From a bacterium UBP10_UBA1149 (GTDB lineage: Bacteria > Desulfobacterota > Binatia > UBA1149), in contig DBZX01000085.1 in the NCBI GenBank assembly GCA_002311335.1, positions 842-7,874 on the forward strand: a DNA stretch of 7,033 nucleotides, written 5' to 3'. Below the pieces are notes generated by a model, which saw only the letters and a program-made list of their open reading frames with translations, was not told the origin of the DNA and did no database searches. Both the position numbers and the translations under genes were made by a program. Below, in pieces: positions 1 to 6,446 of the stretch; the stretch's first letter is position 1; every line of letters begins with the position of its first letter.

Positions 1-1420
1 GCACCTGCGCGAGCGCGGCTTCATGGTCGAACTCGAGCACGCCGAGCTCGGACGCGTGACCACGCTGGGGCCGCCCTTCAAGCTGCCGGCCTGCCCCGGC
101 GGCCCCGTGACCGCGGCGCCGCTGCTCGGTGAGCACCACGACGAAATACTGGCAGCCGCCGCTCCCCGTGCCACGACTCCGAACGCCGCGACTCCCTCGG
201 CCAGCGGACGCCTGCCGCTCGAAGGGCTTCGCGTGGCCAACTTCGGCTGGGTGTGGGCGGGGCCGGTGACCGGGCAGACCCTTGCCTTCCTGGGTGCCGA
301 CGTCATCAAGGTCGAGTCGCACACGCGCATTGACCTCACTCGCACGCTGCCGCCTTTTGCCGCTGGCGAGGCCAGCCCCGATCGCAGTCTTTCAAACCAT
401 GCCTGCTGGGCCGGCAACGGCAGCGTTACACTCGACCTCAAGCAGGAGCGTGGACTGGAACTGGCGCGCGAGCTGGTGGCCACCTGCGACGTGGTGATCG
501 AAAACTTCGGGCCCGGCGTTATGCAACGACTCGGGCTGGGTTACGACGAACTCAAGCGCGTGCGCGAAGACGTGATCCTGTTCTCGATGCCGGCCGCCGG
601 GCAGTACGGCCCGCTCAAGGACGTGCGCACCTACGGCATGAGCCTGTCGAGCCTCACCGGGCTGGACAGTCTCAACGGCTACGCCGATGGTCCGCCGGTG
701 CCCATGGAGAACGCCTTCTGCGACCCCATGAACGGCATACTGGGCGCCTACGCCATACTGACCGCGCTCGCCTGGCGGCGCAGCAGCGGCGAGGGGCAAC
801 ACGTTGACTACTCGCAGCAGGAAGCCGCCATGCAGTTGGTGGGCCCCGCTTACATGGACTTTGAACTCAACGGCCGCGTGGCCGGCCCGCTGGGCAACCG
901 CCACCCGACGGCTGCAGCCGCACCGCACGGGGTGTTTCCCTGCTCCGGCGAAGACCGCTGGATAGCCATCGCCGTAAGCAACGACCTCGAGTGGCGCGCA
1001 CTCACCGGGGCTATGGACGACCCCGGCTGGGCCGCCGAAGAACGATACGAGAGCAGCTCGGGACGCTTGGAAGATATAGACAGGCTGCACGAGCAGCTGG
1101 GTGCGTGGACGGCCGGCTTCGGCGACCGCGAGCTCGTAGAGCGCCTGCAGGCGGCTGGAGTAGCCGCCACCCCGGTGCTCAACGTGGGCGACCTGCTCAC
1201 CGACCCACACTGGAAAGCGCGCGAAACCTTCATCGAGGTCACCCATCCGCTGGGCTTCAACGAAACCATTTACGGCAGTTACGTAAAAATGAGCAGCAGC
1301 CAGGTAGTGGTCAAGCCGGGTCCGGCAATGGGACAGGACAACCACCGCGTGTTTGTCGACACCCTGGGCATGGACGAGGCCGAGTACTCCCGGCTGGTCG
1401 AAGAAAAGGTAATTTACTGA
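1..1420 (+). CDS. Tandem-domain CaiB/BaiF (class III) CoA-transferase, 5'-truncated by the window
   Basis: Class III CoA-transferases move CoA between carboxylic acids through an aspartyl-CoA thioester in the cytosol. The frame is open from base 2 with no stop, so the ATG at 23 is internal. Counting from that ATG, residues 1-45 look like the end of a first CoA-transferase domain (HAELGR, GPPFKLP, APLLGEHHDEIL). An Ala/Pro/Thr-rich linker follows to about 62. A complete second domain then runs from GLRVANFGWVWAGP through GADVIKVE, SVTLDLK and DVVIENFGPGV to the C-terminus at 465. Asp234, in CDPMNGILGAYAILTAL, aligns with the catalytic Asp169 of formyl-CoA transferase; GEGQHVDYSQQEA follows as expected. 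The tail of the second domain resembles the tail of the first, which supports a fusion of two copies. DMSP enzyme DddD also has two such domains, but nothing here identifies the substrate. The gene ends 30 bp before an acyl-CoA ligase gene, so the two are probably cotranscribed. Confidence 0.9.
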   Translation, partial: HLRERGFMVELEHAELGRVTTLGPPFKLPACPGGPVTAAPLLGEHHDEILAAAAPRATTPNAATPSASGRLPLEGLRVANFGWVWAGPVTGQTLAFLGADVIKVESHTRIDLTRTLPPFAAGEASPDRSLSNHACWAGNGSVTLDLKQERGLELARELVATCDVVIENFGPGVMQRLGLGYDELKRVREDVILFSMPAAGQYGPLKDVRTYGMSLSSLTGLDSLNGYADGPPVPMENAFCDPMNGILGAYAILTALAWRRSSGEGQHVDYSQQEAAMQLVGPAYMDFELNGRVAGPLGNRHPTAAAAPHGVFPCSGEDRWIAIAVSNDLEWRALTGAMDDPGWAAEERYESSSGRLEDIDRLHEQLGAWTAGFGDRELVERLQAAGVAATPVLNVGDLLTDPHWKARETFIEVTHPLGFNETIYGSYVKMSSSQVVVKPGPAMGQDNHRVFVDTLGMDEAEYSRLVEEKVIY

Positions 1421-1437
1421 TCGGCGCCGAGCGCCGG
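1421..1437 (+). other. Short GC stem-loop between CoA-transferase stop and next ribosome binding site
   Basis: Directly after the TGA stop, CGGCGC (1422-1427) and GCGCCG (1431-1436) form a perfect six-pair GC stem around a CGA triloop. A further T-G wobble pair is possible (1421 with 1437). The stem runs into the first bases of the purine-rich Shine-Dalgarno site of the next gene. No T-tract follows, so it is not an intrinsic terminator. A role in mRNA folding or translational coupling is possible, but short GC hairpins are common by chance in such DNA. Confidence 0.4.
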
Positions 1438-1442
1438 GGGAG
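1436..1442 (+). promoter_or_regulatory. Ribosome binding site of the acyl-CoA synthetase gene
   Basis: GGGGGAG lies 8 nt before the GTG at 1451 and decides in favour of that start codon. The encoded protein then begins with MEFNLADLFE, which matches the usual beginning of FadD-type ligases. Confidence 0.7.
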
Positions 1443-1450
1443 TACGAGCC

Positions 1451-3085
1451 GTGGAATTCAACCTGGCCGATCTTTTTGAGAACACCGTCGACCACTTCGG
1501 CGACAGCGACTACCTGCAGGTAGACGGCCGCAGTTGCAGCTACGCCGAGATGGAGAAGCGGGCTAACCGCCTGGCGCACTTCCTCATCGAGCAGGGAGTG
1601 AAGCCCGGCGACCACGTGGGCATATACTCCTACAACTCGCTGGAGTGGGTCGAAACCCTCTGGGCGGTGTTCAAGGTCCGCGCGGTGTGGATCAACATCA
1701 ACTACCGCTACGTCGAAGACGAGCTGGCCTACTTGTTCAAGAACGCCGATCTCGTGGGACTTGTGTTCGCGCGCGAGTTTGCGCCCAGGGTAGCGGCCGT
1801 AATCGACTCGCTGCCCGACCTGCGATTCACGGTCGTTGTCGACGACGGCTCCGACGCCGACACCGGGCTGCTGTCGCCTCCCCCGGTGGAGTACGAAGCA
1901 GCCATGCTCAGCGGTTCGCCCGAACGCGACTTCGGCCCGAGGTCGGCCGACGATCACTATATTCTTTACACCGGCGGCACCACGGGAATGCCCAAGGGCG
2001 TGGTGTGGCGGCACGAGGACGTGTTCTTCGCACTGGGCGGCGGCAACGACCCGCAGACCGGCGCACGCGCCACCCACCCGGGCGACATGGTCAAGCGCGC
2101 CCAGGCCGACGCCGGCCGCTCGGTGCAACTGCCCATCGCCCCGCTCATGCACGGGGCCACGCAATGGTCGGTCATGGGGGGGTCCTTCCTGGGCCGCAAG
2201 GTGGTGCTGATGGCACGCTTCGACCCGGCCGAGGTCTGGCGACTGGTGGCCGAGCAGAAGGTGGACACCATCATGATCACCGGCGACGCCATGGGCCGAC
2301 CGCTGGTCGAAGCGCTCGAGCAGCCCGAGGTCGCCCGCCACGACAGTTCGTCGCTGTTCGTGCTGGTGAGCACCGCCGCGGTTTTTTCGCCCACGGTGAA
2401 GGACGAGTTCTTCGAACGCTTTCCTGACCTCATAATCATAGACAGCATCGGCTCGTCCGAATCAGGCAACAACGGCATGGCCATGATCACCAAGGGCAAT
2501 ACCGCCATGAAGGGCGGCGGCCCCACCGTGCAGGCCGGCCGCGACGCGACCGTGCTCAACCCCGAAACGCTCGAGCCGGTGACGGCGGGTTCGGGAGAGG
2601 TCGGCAAGGTAGCGCGCAGCGGCGACATCCCGCTGGGGTATTACAAGGACCCGGCCAAGTCGGCCGAGACCTTCATCACCGGCGCCGACGGCCGGCGTTA
2701 CTCAATGCCCGGCGACTGGGCCACGCTCGAAGAAGACGGGACCATCACGCTGCTGGGTAGAGGTTCGGTGTCGATCAACTCGGGTGGCGAAAAAATCTAC
2801 CCCGAGGAAGTCGAGGCGGCGATCAAGTCGCACCCCGACGCTTTTGACTGCGTGGTGGTGGGCGTACCCGATGAACGCTGGGGCAACCGCGTGGCCGCGG
2901 TCGTGCAAGCCCGCGAAAATCGCGAGCTCACCCTCGAGTCGCTGCAGGAGCACTGTCGCACCCGCATCGCCGGCTACAAGCTGCCGCGCGAACTGCACCT
3001 GGTGGACACCGTGGAGCGGGCGCCCAGCGGCAAGCCCGACTACCGCTGGGCTCTGCGCGTAGCCACCGGCAAAACAGGGGACTGA
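1451..3085 (+). CDS. AMP-forming acyl-CoA synthetase, FadD19-like
   Basis: Adenylate-forming enzyme that activates a carboxylic acid with ATP to an acyl-AMP and then forms the acyl-CoA. Visible motifs in order are: the phosphate-binding loop YILYTGGTTGMPKG (residues 170-183), then VVWRHEDV; PLMHGATQ (231-238); TGDAMGRPLV (277-286); the adenine-binding motif SIGSSESG (332-339); PGDWATLEEDG with Asp422; the hinge and CoA region GRGSVSINSGGEKIYPEEVE (436-455); and the catalytic lysine K528 in PSGKPDYRW. The length of 544 residues is normal and no key residue is missing. From memory, the wording of several motifs (WRHED, HGATQ, TGDAM.RPLV, SIGSSE, SVSINSGGEK, GKPDYRW) closely matches mycobacterial FadD19, a ligase for steroid side-chain acids. 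The substrate here is nevertheless inferred, and a medium-chain or branched acid is equally possible. The start is GTG with a strong Shine-Dalgarno site. It is probably in an operon with the CoA-transferase gene upstream. Confidence 0.93.
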   Translation: MEFNLADLFENTVDHFGDSDYLQVDGRSCSYAEMEKRANRLAHFLIEQGVKPGDHVGIYSYNSLEWVETLWAVFKVRAVWININYRYVEDELAYLFKNADLVGLVFAREFAPRVAAVIDSLPDLRFTVVVDDGSDADTGLLSPPPVEYEAAMLSGSPERDFGPRSADDHYILYTGGTTGMPKGVVWRHEDVFFALGGGNDPQTGARATHPGDMVKRAQADAGRSVQLPIAPLMHGATQWSVMGGSFLGRKVVLMARFDPAEVWRLVAEQKVDTIMITGDAMGRPLVEALEQPEVARHDSSSLFVLVSTAAVFSPTVKDEFFERFPDLIIIDSIGSSESGNNGMAMITKGNTAMKGGGPTVQAGRDATVLNPETLEPVTAGSGEVGKVARSGDIPLGYYKDPAKSAETFITGADGRRYSMPGDWATLEEDGTITLLGRGSVSINSGGEKIYPEEVEAAIKSHPDAFDCVVVGVPDERWGNRVAAVVQARENRELTLESLQEHCRTRIAGYKLPRELHLVDTVERAPSGKPDYRWALRVATGKTGD

Positions 3086-3105
3086 CGGATGCCGCTTGGA
3101 CCCGG

Positions 3106-3119
3106 GCGCCAACCGGCGC
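3106..3119 (+). other. Small intergenic hairpin before yjbQ
   Basis: In the 47-bp gap, GCGCC (3106-3110) and GGCGC (3115-3119) form a perfect five-pair stem with an AACC loop. There is no T-run after it, so it is not a terminator, and read-through into yjbQ is expected. It could also be chance in GC-rich DNA. Confidence 0.25.
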
Positions 3120-3132
3120 AGACTGGCAGCTC

Positions 3133-3546
3133 ATGCCCGCAATCGTACTCAATATCTCGACTAACGCCCACAAGGAATGCCTCGACCTCACCGGCGCGGT
3201 GCGGCAGGCGGTGCGCGACAGCGGGATAAAGGACGGGCTGTGCCACGTGATGGTGCTGGGCGCCACCGCGGCCGTCATCGTCAACGAAAACGACGACCCC
3301 AACATCGGCGTCGACCTGTTGCGCGCACTCGACACCGCCGTGCCCGAGCACGACAACTGGCTGCACGACCGCATAGACAACAACGCCCAGTCTCACATCC
3401 TCGCCTCGATGCTGGGCCCATCCGAAACCGTGCCGGTCGTAGACGGCGAGCTGCTGCTCGGCACCTGGCAGGCCCTGATGCTGGTGGAACTGGACGGCCC
3501 GAGGCAACTGCGCCGCGTGTCGGTGCAACTGATCGCGGGACAGTGA
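3133..3546 (+). CDS. yjbQ: YjbQ/UPF0047 family protein (secondary thiamine-phosphate synthase family)
   Basis: A 137-residue cytosolic protein, the normal length of the family (E. coli YjbQ is 138). Family landmarks are: NENDDPN (residues 51-57) followed by DLL; LHDR with His78-Asp79; SHILASMLGPS with His88; VPVVDGELLLGTWQ (100-113); and Glu119 in the VELDGPR stretch. The E. coli member has weak thiamine-phosphate synthase activity when overproduced, but the physiological role of the family is unsettled. One oddity is that the usual HT[ST]A motif before NEN reads LGATAAV here, so glycine replaces the first histidine (Gly43). A related subfamily with a PGSTA-like motif exists as far as I recall, so this need not mean loss of function. 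The ATG at 3133 has only a weak GGCAG (3125-3129) as ribosome binding site. The frame is open further upstream to the end of the previous gene, but only a CTG is available there. Confidence 0.85.
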   Translation: MPAIVLNISTNAHKECLDLTGAVRQAVRDSGIKDGLCHVMVLGATAAVIVNENDDPNIGVDLLRALDTAVPEHDNWLHDRIDNNAQSHILASMLGPSETVPVVDGELLLGTWQALMLVELDGPRQLRRVSVQLIAGQ

Positions 3547-3600
3547 GCGCCAGTTTCCTGCCAGCGCCGGTGGTTACTACCAACAGCCCTGCCTCGGCGG

Positions 3601-3606
3601 TACAAT
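3601..3606 (+). promoter_or_regulatory. Weak -10-like element before the ATPase gene
   Basis: TACAAT matches the sigma70 -10 consensus at five of six positions and lies in the 80-bp gap between yjbQ and the ATPase gene. No good -35 sequence sits 16-18 bp upstream; the nearest TTACTA (3574-3579) is 21 bp away. Transcription from here would leave a leader of only about 14 nt. The ATPase gene may instead be read from the upstream operon. Confidence 0.2.
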
Positions 3607-3611
3607 TGGGC

Positions 3612-3617
3612 GAGGAG
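3612..3617 (+). promoter_or_regulatory. Ribosome binding site of the ATPase-TPR gene
   Basis: GAGGAG lies 9 nt before the ATG at 3627. A stop codon in the same frame at 3621-3623 rules out any longer N-terminus, so this start is firm. Confidence 0.75.
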
Positions 3618-3626
3618 CTCTGACCG

Positions 3627-6359
3627 ATGGCCGACAACCGCAAACAATCGCCAGCCGCTCCGGCTGGCGCCGGCACGACCTTCGTGGGCCGCGGCAGGGA
3701 GCTGTCGCAACTCGACGAAGCCCTGGCCAATAACAAGGGCGCCGGCGTGGGCTACCTGGTCGGCCCCGCGGGCATGGGTAAAACCTCGCTCGCGGCGCGC
3801 TTTGCCGACGGCGCCAACGGCCGCGGCACAAAGGTCTGGCGCGCCTGCTGCTGGGAAGGTCGGAACGGGCCGCCTTTTCTCGTATGGAATCGCCTGCTTT
3901 CTTCGCTCCCGCCCGGGCTTGAGAACCTGGCCGCGAAACACCGCGGACCTGACTCGATGATCGAGCGCATCGCCCCTGGCTGGATAGGCGGATCGGCCAA
4001 TGGCTCCCCCTCCCACTCTACCCCCTCCACCACGACCGACGCCCGCCTGGCTCTGTTTGAAGCTCTGACCTCCCTGCTCACCGACCTGCTGAGACACTCC
4101 CCGCTGCTCATGGTCATCGACGATGCCCACGGAGCCGACCCCGCATCGGGCTACCTGCTGCAGCACCTGCTGCGCTCACAGATCCCCGGCCAACTGCTGG
4201 TACTGCTGGTGGGCCGGGAGCACGGCAAGGGCAGCCAATGGCGAGCCGTGCTCCCCGACCCGCTGGTGGATATCCAGCTGGGGGGCCTGGGCAAGCAGGA
4301 AATCGGCTTGCTGGTCTCATCGGTATCCGGGCGGCACGCCGAGCCGGCCGAGGTAGAACTGCTCGACCGCTACACCGGCGGCAATCCCCTCTATATTACC
4401 GAACTGCTCAAGCCTGGATCCGGGCTGACGCAGAGGGTTGATCGCTTAGCCTCCCTGGACCTCAAGACCCCGGTGAGCCTGCGGCGCGTACTGGTGTCGC
4501 GCATGGGAGGGGGCAACGAACTGCATCGCGATATAATCAGGATAGCCGCTGTAATTGGCCAGGGGTTTAACCGCGAGATACTGGTCTCGACCTGCAAGGC
4601 CTCGGGGCTGCTGAAGGGCAGCGATGCCCCCGTATTGGTGACCGAGGCTCTCGCCAAGGCCAACGAGGCCGACCTTGTCGTGCCCAACGAAGCGGGGTCG
4701 CCGGGCTGGAGTTTTTCCCACGCGATAATGCGAGACGCCTTCTACGACGACATAGACAAGGAGTTGCGCCGCAAGTTACACCTGGCCGTGGCGACCACTC
4801 TTTACGAACGCGCCACCGCGGGCGAGCCGGTCAGCGCAACCGAGATTGCCGGCCAGTTCAAGGAGTGCGGTAGCCTGGCCGACCGGGACAAGCTCGTGTG
4901 GAGCCTGGAGCAGGCGGCACGCGAAGCCATGACGTCGGCTGCCTACGAAAACGCGATATCCTTTCTGCAGTCTGCCATCGACGCCGACGATCAGGTCAAC
5001 CTTTTGTTCGTACTGGCCCAGGCCGAATGCTATCGCCTCATGGGCGAATCGGAAAAGGCCGACGCGCTTTTTGTCGAGGCGGCGGCCACCGCACGCGAGA
5101 ACGGCGACACCCTCTCGCTCGCCCGCGCGTCCCTGGGCTACGGCTACACCGCAGCCTGGCAAGCCCCCTCGGGTGGCAATCCGCTGGCCCTGGCCATGCT
5201 GCGCGAAGCGCTCGAAGCACTGGACCAACACGCGACGAAAATCAGGGTTACGGTTATATCGCGATTGGCCCTGATGCTGGGTGCCGCCGGCGACCCTGAT
5301 GCCGCGGAGCTGAGCGAAACCGCTGTGGCCGAAGCCGAGGCACTGGGAAACACCGAGGTGCTCGTGCAGGCACTGGCTTCGAGGCTGTGGGTGTTGTGGG
5401 GTCCGGCCAACTCCTCCGCGCGACTGGACACCGCCGAGCGGCTCATCCTTCTCGCGACGCGGAGAGAAGACTGGATGATGGAAGTAGTTGGCCGCACGGC
5501 CCGCGCCGGCACTTTGTTGGAAATGGGCGACCGCGAAAAAGCCGAAGCCGAGATGGAAACCCTCGAGGAGCTGGCGCGAAGGACCGGCCAGCCCTGGGCG
5601 CGCTGGCGTGGCGACTGGTCCCGGGCCCTGCGCGCGGCGCTCAACGGTGACCTCGGGCAGGCCATGCGTTGGGCCGAGTCTGAGCTGGAGTACGGCCTGA
5701 AAGTGGATGCCTCAACGGCCACGCTCAAGTACCAGGTGCACGTGTTCAGCACCTGGCGCTGCCAGGGGCGACAGGCCGAGCTCGAGCAACCGCTGCGCGA
5801 TATCCTGGCAACCAGGCCCGAGCTGGCCCCCGTCAAATCCAGCCTCGCGCTGTTGCTCGTTGAACTCGACCGCGCCGCCGAGGCCGAGCCCTACTACCGC
5901 GAGCTGATGGACGGGATAGGCGAACTGCCCGTGGACATGGTGTGGCTGTCTTCCATCGCAGCAATGGCCGACCTCGCTGTGGCGCTCGAAGACGGCGATG
6001 GCGCCCGCAGGATTGCCGCCATCCTGGAACCCTGGGCCGACAGCCACGTCTGCACGGGGGTGGGCGTAGACTACTCAGGGCCGGTGACGCTCAGGCTGGG
6101 ACAGCTGGCAACGTCGACCGGCGACTTCGAAGCGGCCGAGGGCTACCTGCAACGCGCCCTGGAGGCAGCCTCGAGCATGCGCACCCCGCTCGTAGAGTCC
6201 CACGCTGCCGTGGCCATAGCCGAGTTGAGAATCAAAACCGGGCGCACGCACTCGGCGACCGAACTGCTGGAGCTGGCCGCATCGCGCTTTCGTGTCAGCG
6301 GTGCTGTGTACTACGAACAGCGCGCCCGCAGGATCCTCGACACCCTCCAAGCGGGATAG
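3627..6359 (+). CDS. STAND-type AAA ATPase with C-terminal TPR-like repeats, no output domain
   Basis: A 910-residue protein that I assign to the large group of MalT/LuxR-type and cyclase-associated ATPases, which use ATP and a helical repeat sensor as a switch. After a short Ala/Pro-rich tail comes FVGRGRELSQLDEAL (residues 19-33), then Walker A GPAGMGKTS (46-54, Lys52), Walker B LLMVIDDAHGAD (160-171), LVGREHG as a sensor-like strand (194-200), GGNPLYITELL (251-261) and FSHAIMRDAFYDDI (363-376). Residues from about 380 to 905 are Ala/Leu/Glu-rich helices typical of degenerate TPRs, for example GDREKAEAEMETLEELA and GDFEAAEGYLQRALEAA. No signal peptide or membrane segment is seen. Relatives normally carry a LuxR-type helix-turn-helix, a winged helix (BTAD/OmpR type) or a nucleotide cyclase domain; none is visible at either end. 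A Ser/Thr/Pro-rich stretch sits at 124-137. The role is therefore inferred as regulatory or scaffolding, with unknown ligand and partner. It is 80 bp behind yjbQ on the same strand. Confidence 0.85.
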   Translation: MADNRKQSPAAPAGAGTTFVGRGRELSQLDEALANNKGAGVGYLVGPAGMGKTSLAARFADGANGRGTKVWRACCWEGRNGPPFLVWNRLLSSLPPGLENLAAKHRGPDSMIERIAPGWIGGSANGSPSHSTPSTTTDARLALFEALTSLLTDLLRHSPLLMVIDDAHGADPASGYLLQHLLRSQIPGQLLVLLVGREHGKGSQWRAVLPDPLVDIQLGGLGKQEIGLLVSSVSGRHAEPAEVELLDRYTGGNPLYITELLKPGSGLTQRVDRLASLDLKTPVSLRRVLVSRMGGGNELHRDIIRIAAVIGQGFNREILVSTCKASGLLKGSDAPVLVTEALAKANEADLVVPNEAGSPGWSFSHAIMRDAFYDDIDKELRRKLHLAVATTLYERATAGEPVSATEIAGQFKECGSLADRDKLVWSLEQAAREAMTSAAYENAISFLQSAIDADDQVNLLFVLAQAECYRLMGESEKADALFVEAAATARENGDTLSLARASLGYGYTAAWQAPSGGNPLALAMLREALEALDQHATKIRVTVISRLALMLGAAGDPDAAELSETAVAEAEALGNTEVLVQALASRLWVLWGPANSSARLDTAERLILLATRREDWMMEVVGRTARAGTLLEMGDREKAEAEMETLEELARRTGQPWARWRGDWSRALRAALNGDLGQAMRWAESELEYGLKVDASTATLKYQVHVFSTWRCQGRQAELEQPLRDILATRPELAPVKSSLALLLVELDRAAEAEPYYRELMDGIGELPVDMVWLSSIAAMADLAVALEDGDGARRIAAILEPWADSHVCTGVGVDYSGPVTLRLGQLATSTGDFEAAEGYLQRALEAASSMRTPLVESHAAVAIAELRIKTGRTHSATELLELAASRFRVSGAVYYEQRARRILDTLQAG
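3649..3669 (+). other. Strong hairpin inside the first codons of the ATPase gene
   Basis: CGCCAGCCG (3649-3657) and CGGCTGGCG (3661-3669) are perfect inverse complements around a CTC triloop, giving a nine-pair, mostly GC stem that starts 20 nt after the ATG. It falls in codons 8-15, which encode a low-complexity Ala/Pro stretch. Structure at this position can slow translation initiation. No T-run follows, so termination is unlikely. Confidence 0.45.
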
Positions 6360-6363
6360 GCGA

Positions 6364-6374
6364 GCGCCGAGCGC
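6364..6374 (+). repeat. Second copy of an 11-bp GC hairpin core found after the CoA-transferase gene
   Basis: GCGCCGAGCGC occurs here, 5 bp after the ATPase stop, and also at 1424-1434, 4 bp after the CoA-transferase stop. Both copies can fold as GCGC-CGA-GCGC, with a longer stem in the first. It may be a small dispersed 3'-end element or a coincidence of base composition. Confidence 0.25.
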
Positions 6375-6411
6375 AAAGGCAGCGAGGCTCAAAGACCTCC
6401 CCCTTACTTTT

Positions 6412-6440
6412 TTGCTAATAGGAACGTATCCCCCTTTAAT
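6412..6440 (+). promoter_or_regulatory. Candidate sigma70-type promoter for glnS, possibly giving a leaderless mRNA
   Basis: The 87-bp gap before glnS contains the most AT-rich pocket of the window. TTGCTA (6412-6417) matches the -35 consensus at four of six positions and TTTAAT (6435-6440) matches the -10 at five of six. They are exactly 17 bp apart. Six bases (GGGCCG) then separate the -10 from the A of the glnS ATG at 6447, which is where a transcript would be expected to start. No proper Shine-Dalgarno site precedes the ATG; GGG at 6441-6443 is too close. It would place glnS under its own promoter, independent of the upstream genes. Confidence 0.45.
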
Positions 6441-6446
6441 GGGCCG

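Noticed and set aside
23..25. ATG as the true start of the CoA-transferase
   Set aside because: The frame is open upstream to the window edge, and the residues just before and after this ATG match the tail of a CoA-transferase domain, so it is an internal methionine.
392..2341. A 649-codon open frame on the - strand across the CoA-transferase and ligase genes
   Set aside because: It lies antisense to two genes with clear catalytic motifs and crosses their boundary. Its product is His/Val/Gly-rich with no recognisable domain. Long antisense frames are expected opposite GC-biased coding sequence.
1645..2427. A 260-codon overlapping frame on the + strand inside the ligase gene
   Set aside because: The product is Arg/Gly/Pro-rich and domain-free, as expected for an out-of-frame reading of a high-GC gene.
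3089..3235. A short frame starting at the ATG at 3089, before yjbQ
   Set aside because: It is out of frame with yjbQ, has no family features, and ends within the yjbQ coding region.
3393..4166. A 257-codon antisense frame across yjbQ and the start of the ATPase gene
   Set aside because: There is no motif, no ribosome binding site, and it covers two well supported genes on the other strand.
3627..6359. Antiphage STAND (Avs-like) defence protein
   Set aside because: The ATPase motifs fit the MalT/LuxR and cyclase-associated group. There is no nuclease or other effector domain, and the neighbours are metabolic and housekeeping genes rather than a defence island.
6384..6413. Intrinsic terminator after the ATPase gene
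   Set aside because: GAGG and CCTC (6384-6387, 6396-6399) can form only a four-pair stem with an eight-base loop, and the run of six T begins 8 nt after it. This is too weak and badly spaced.
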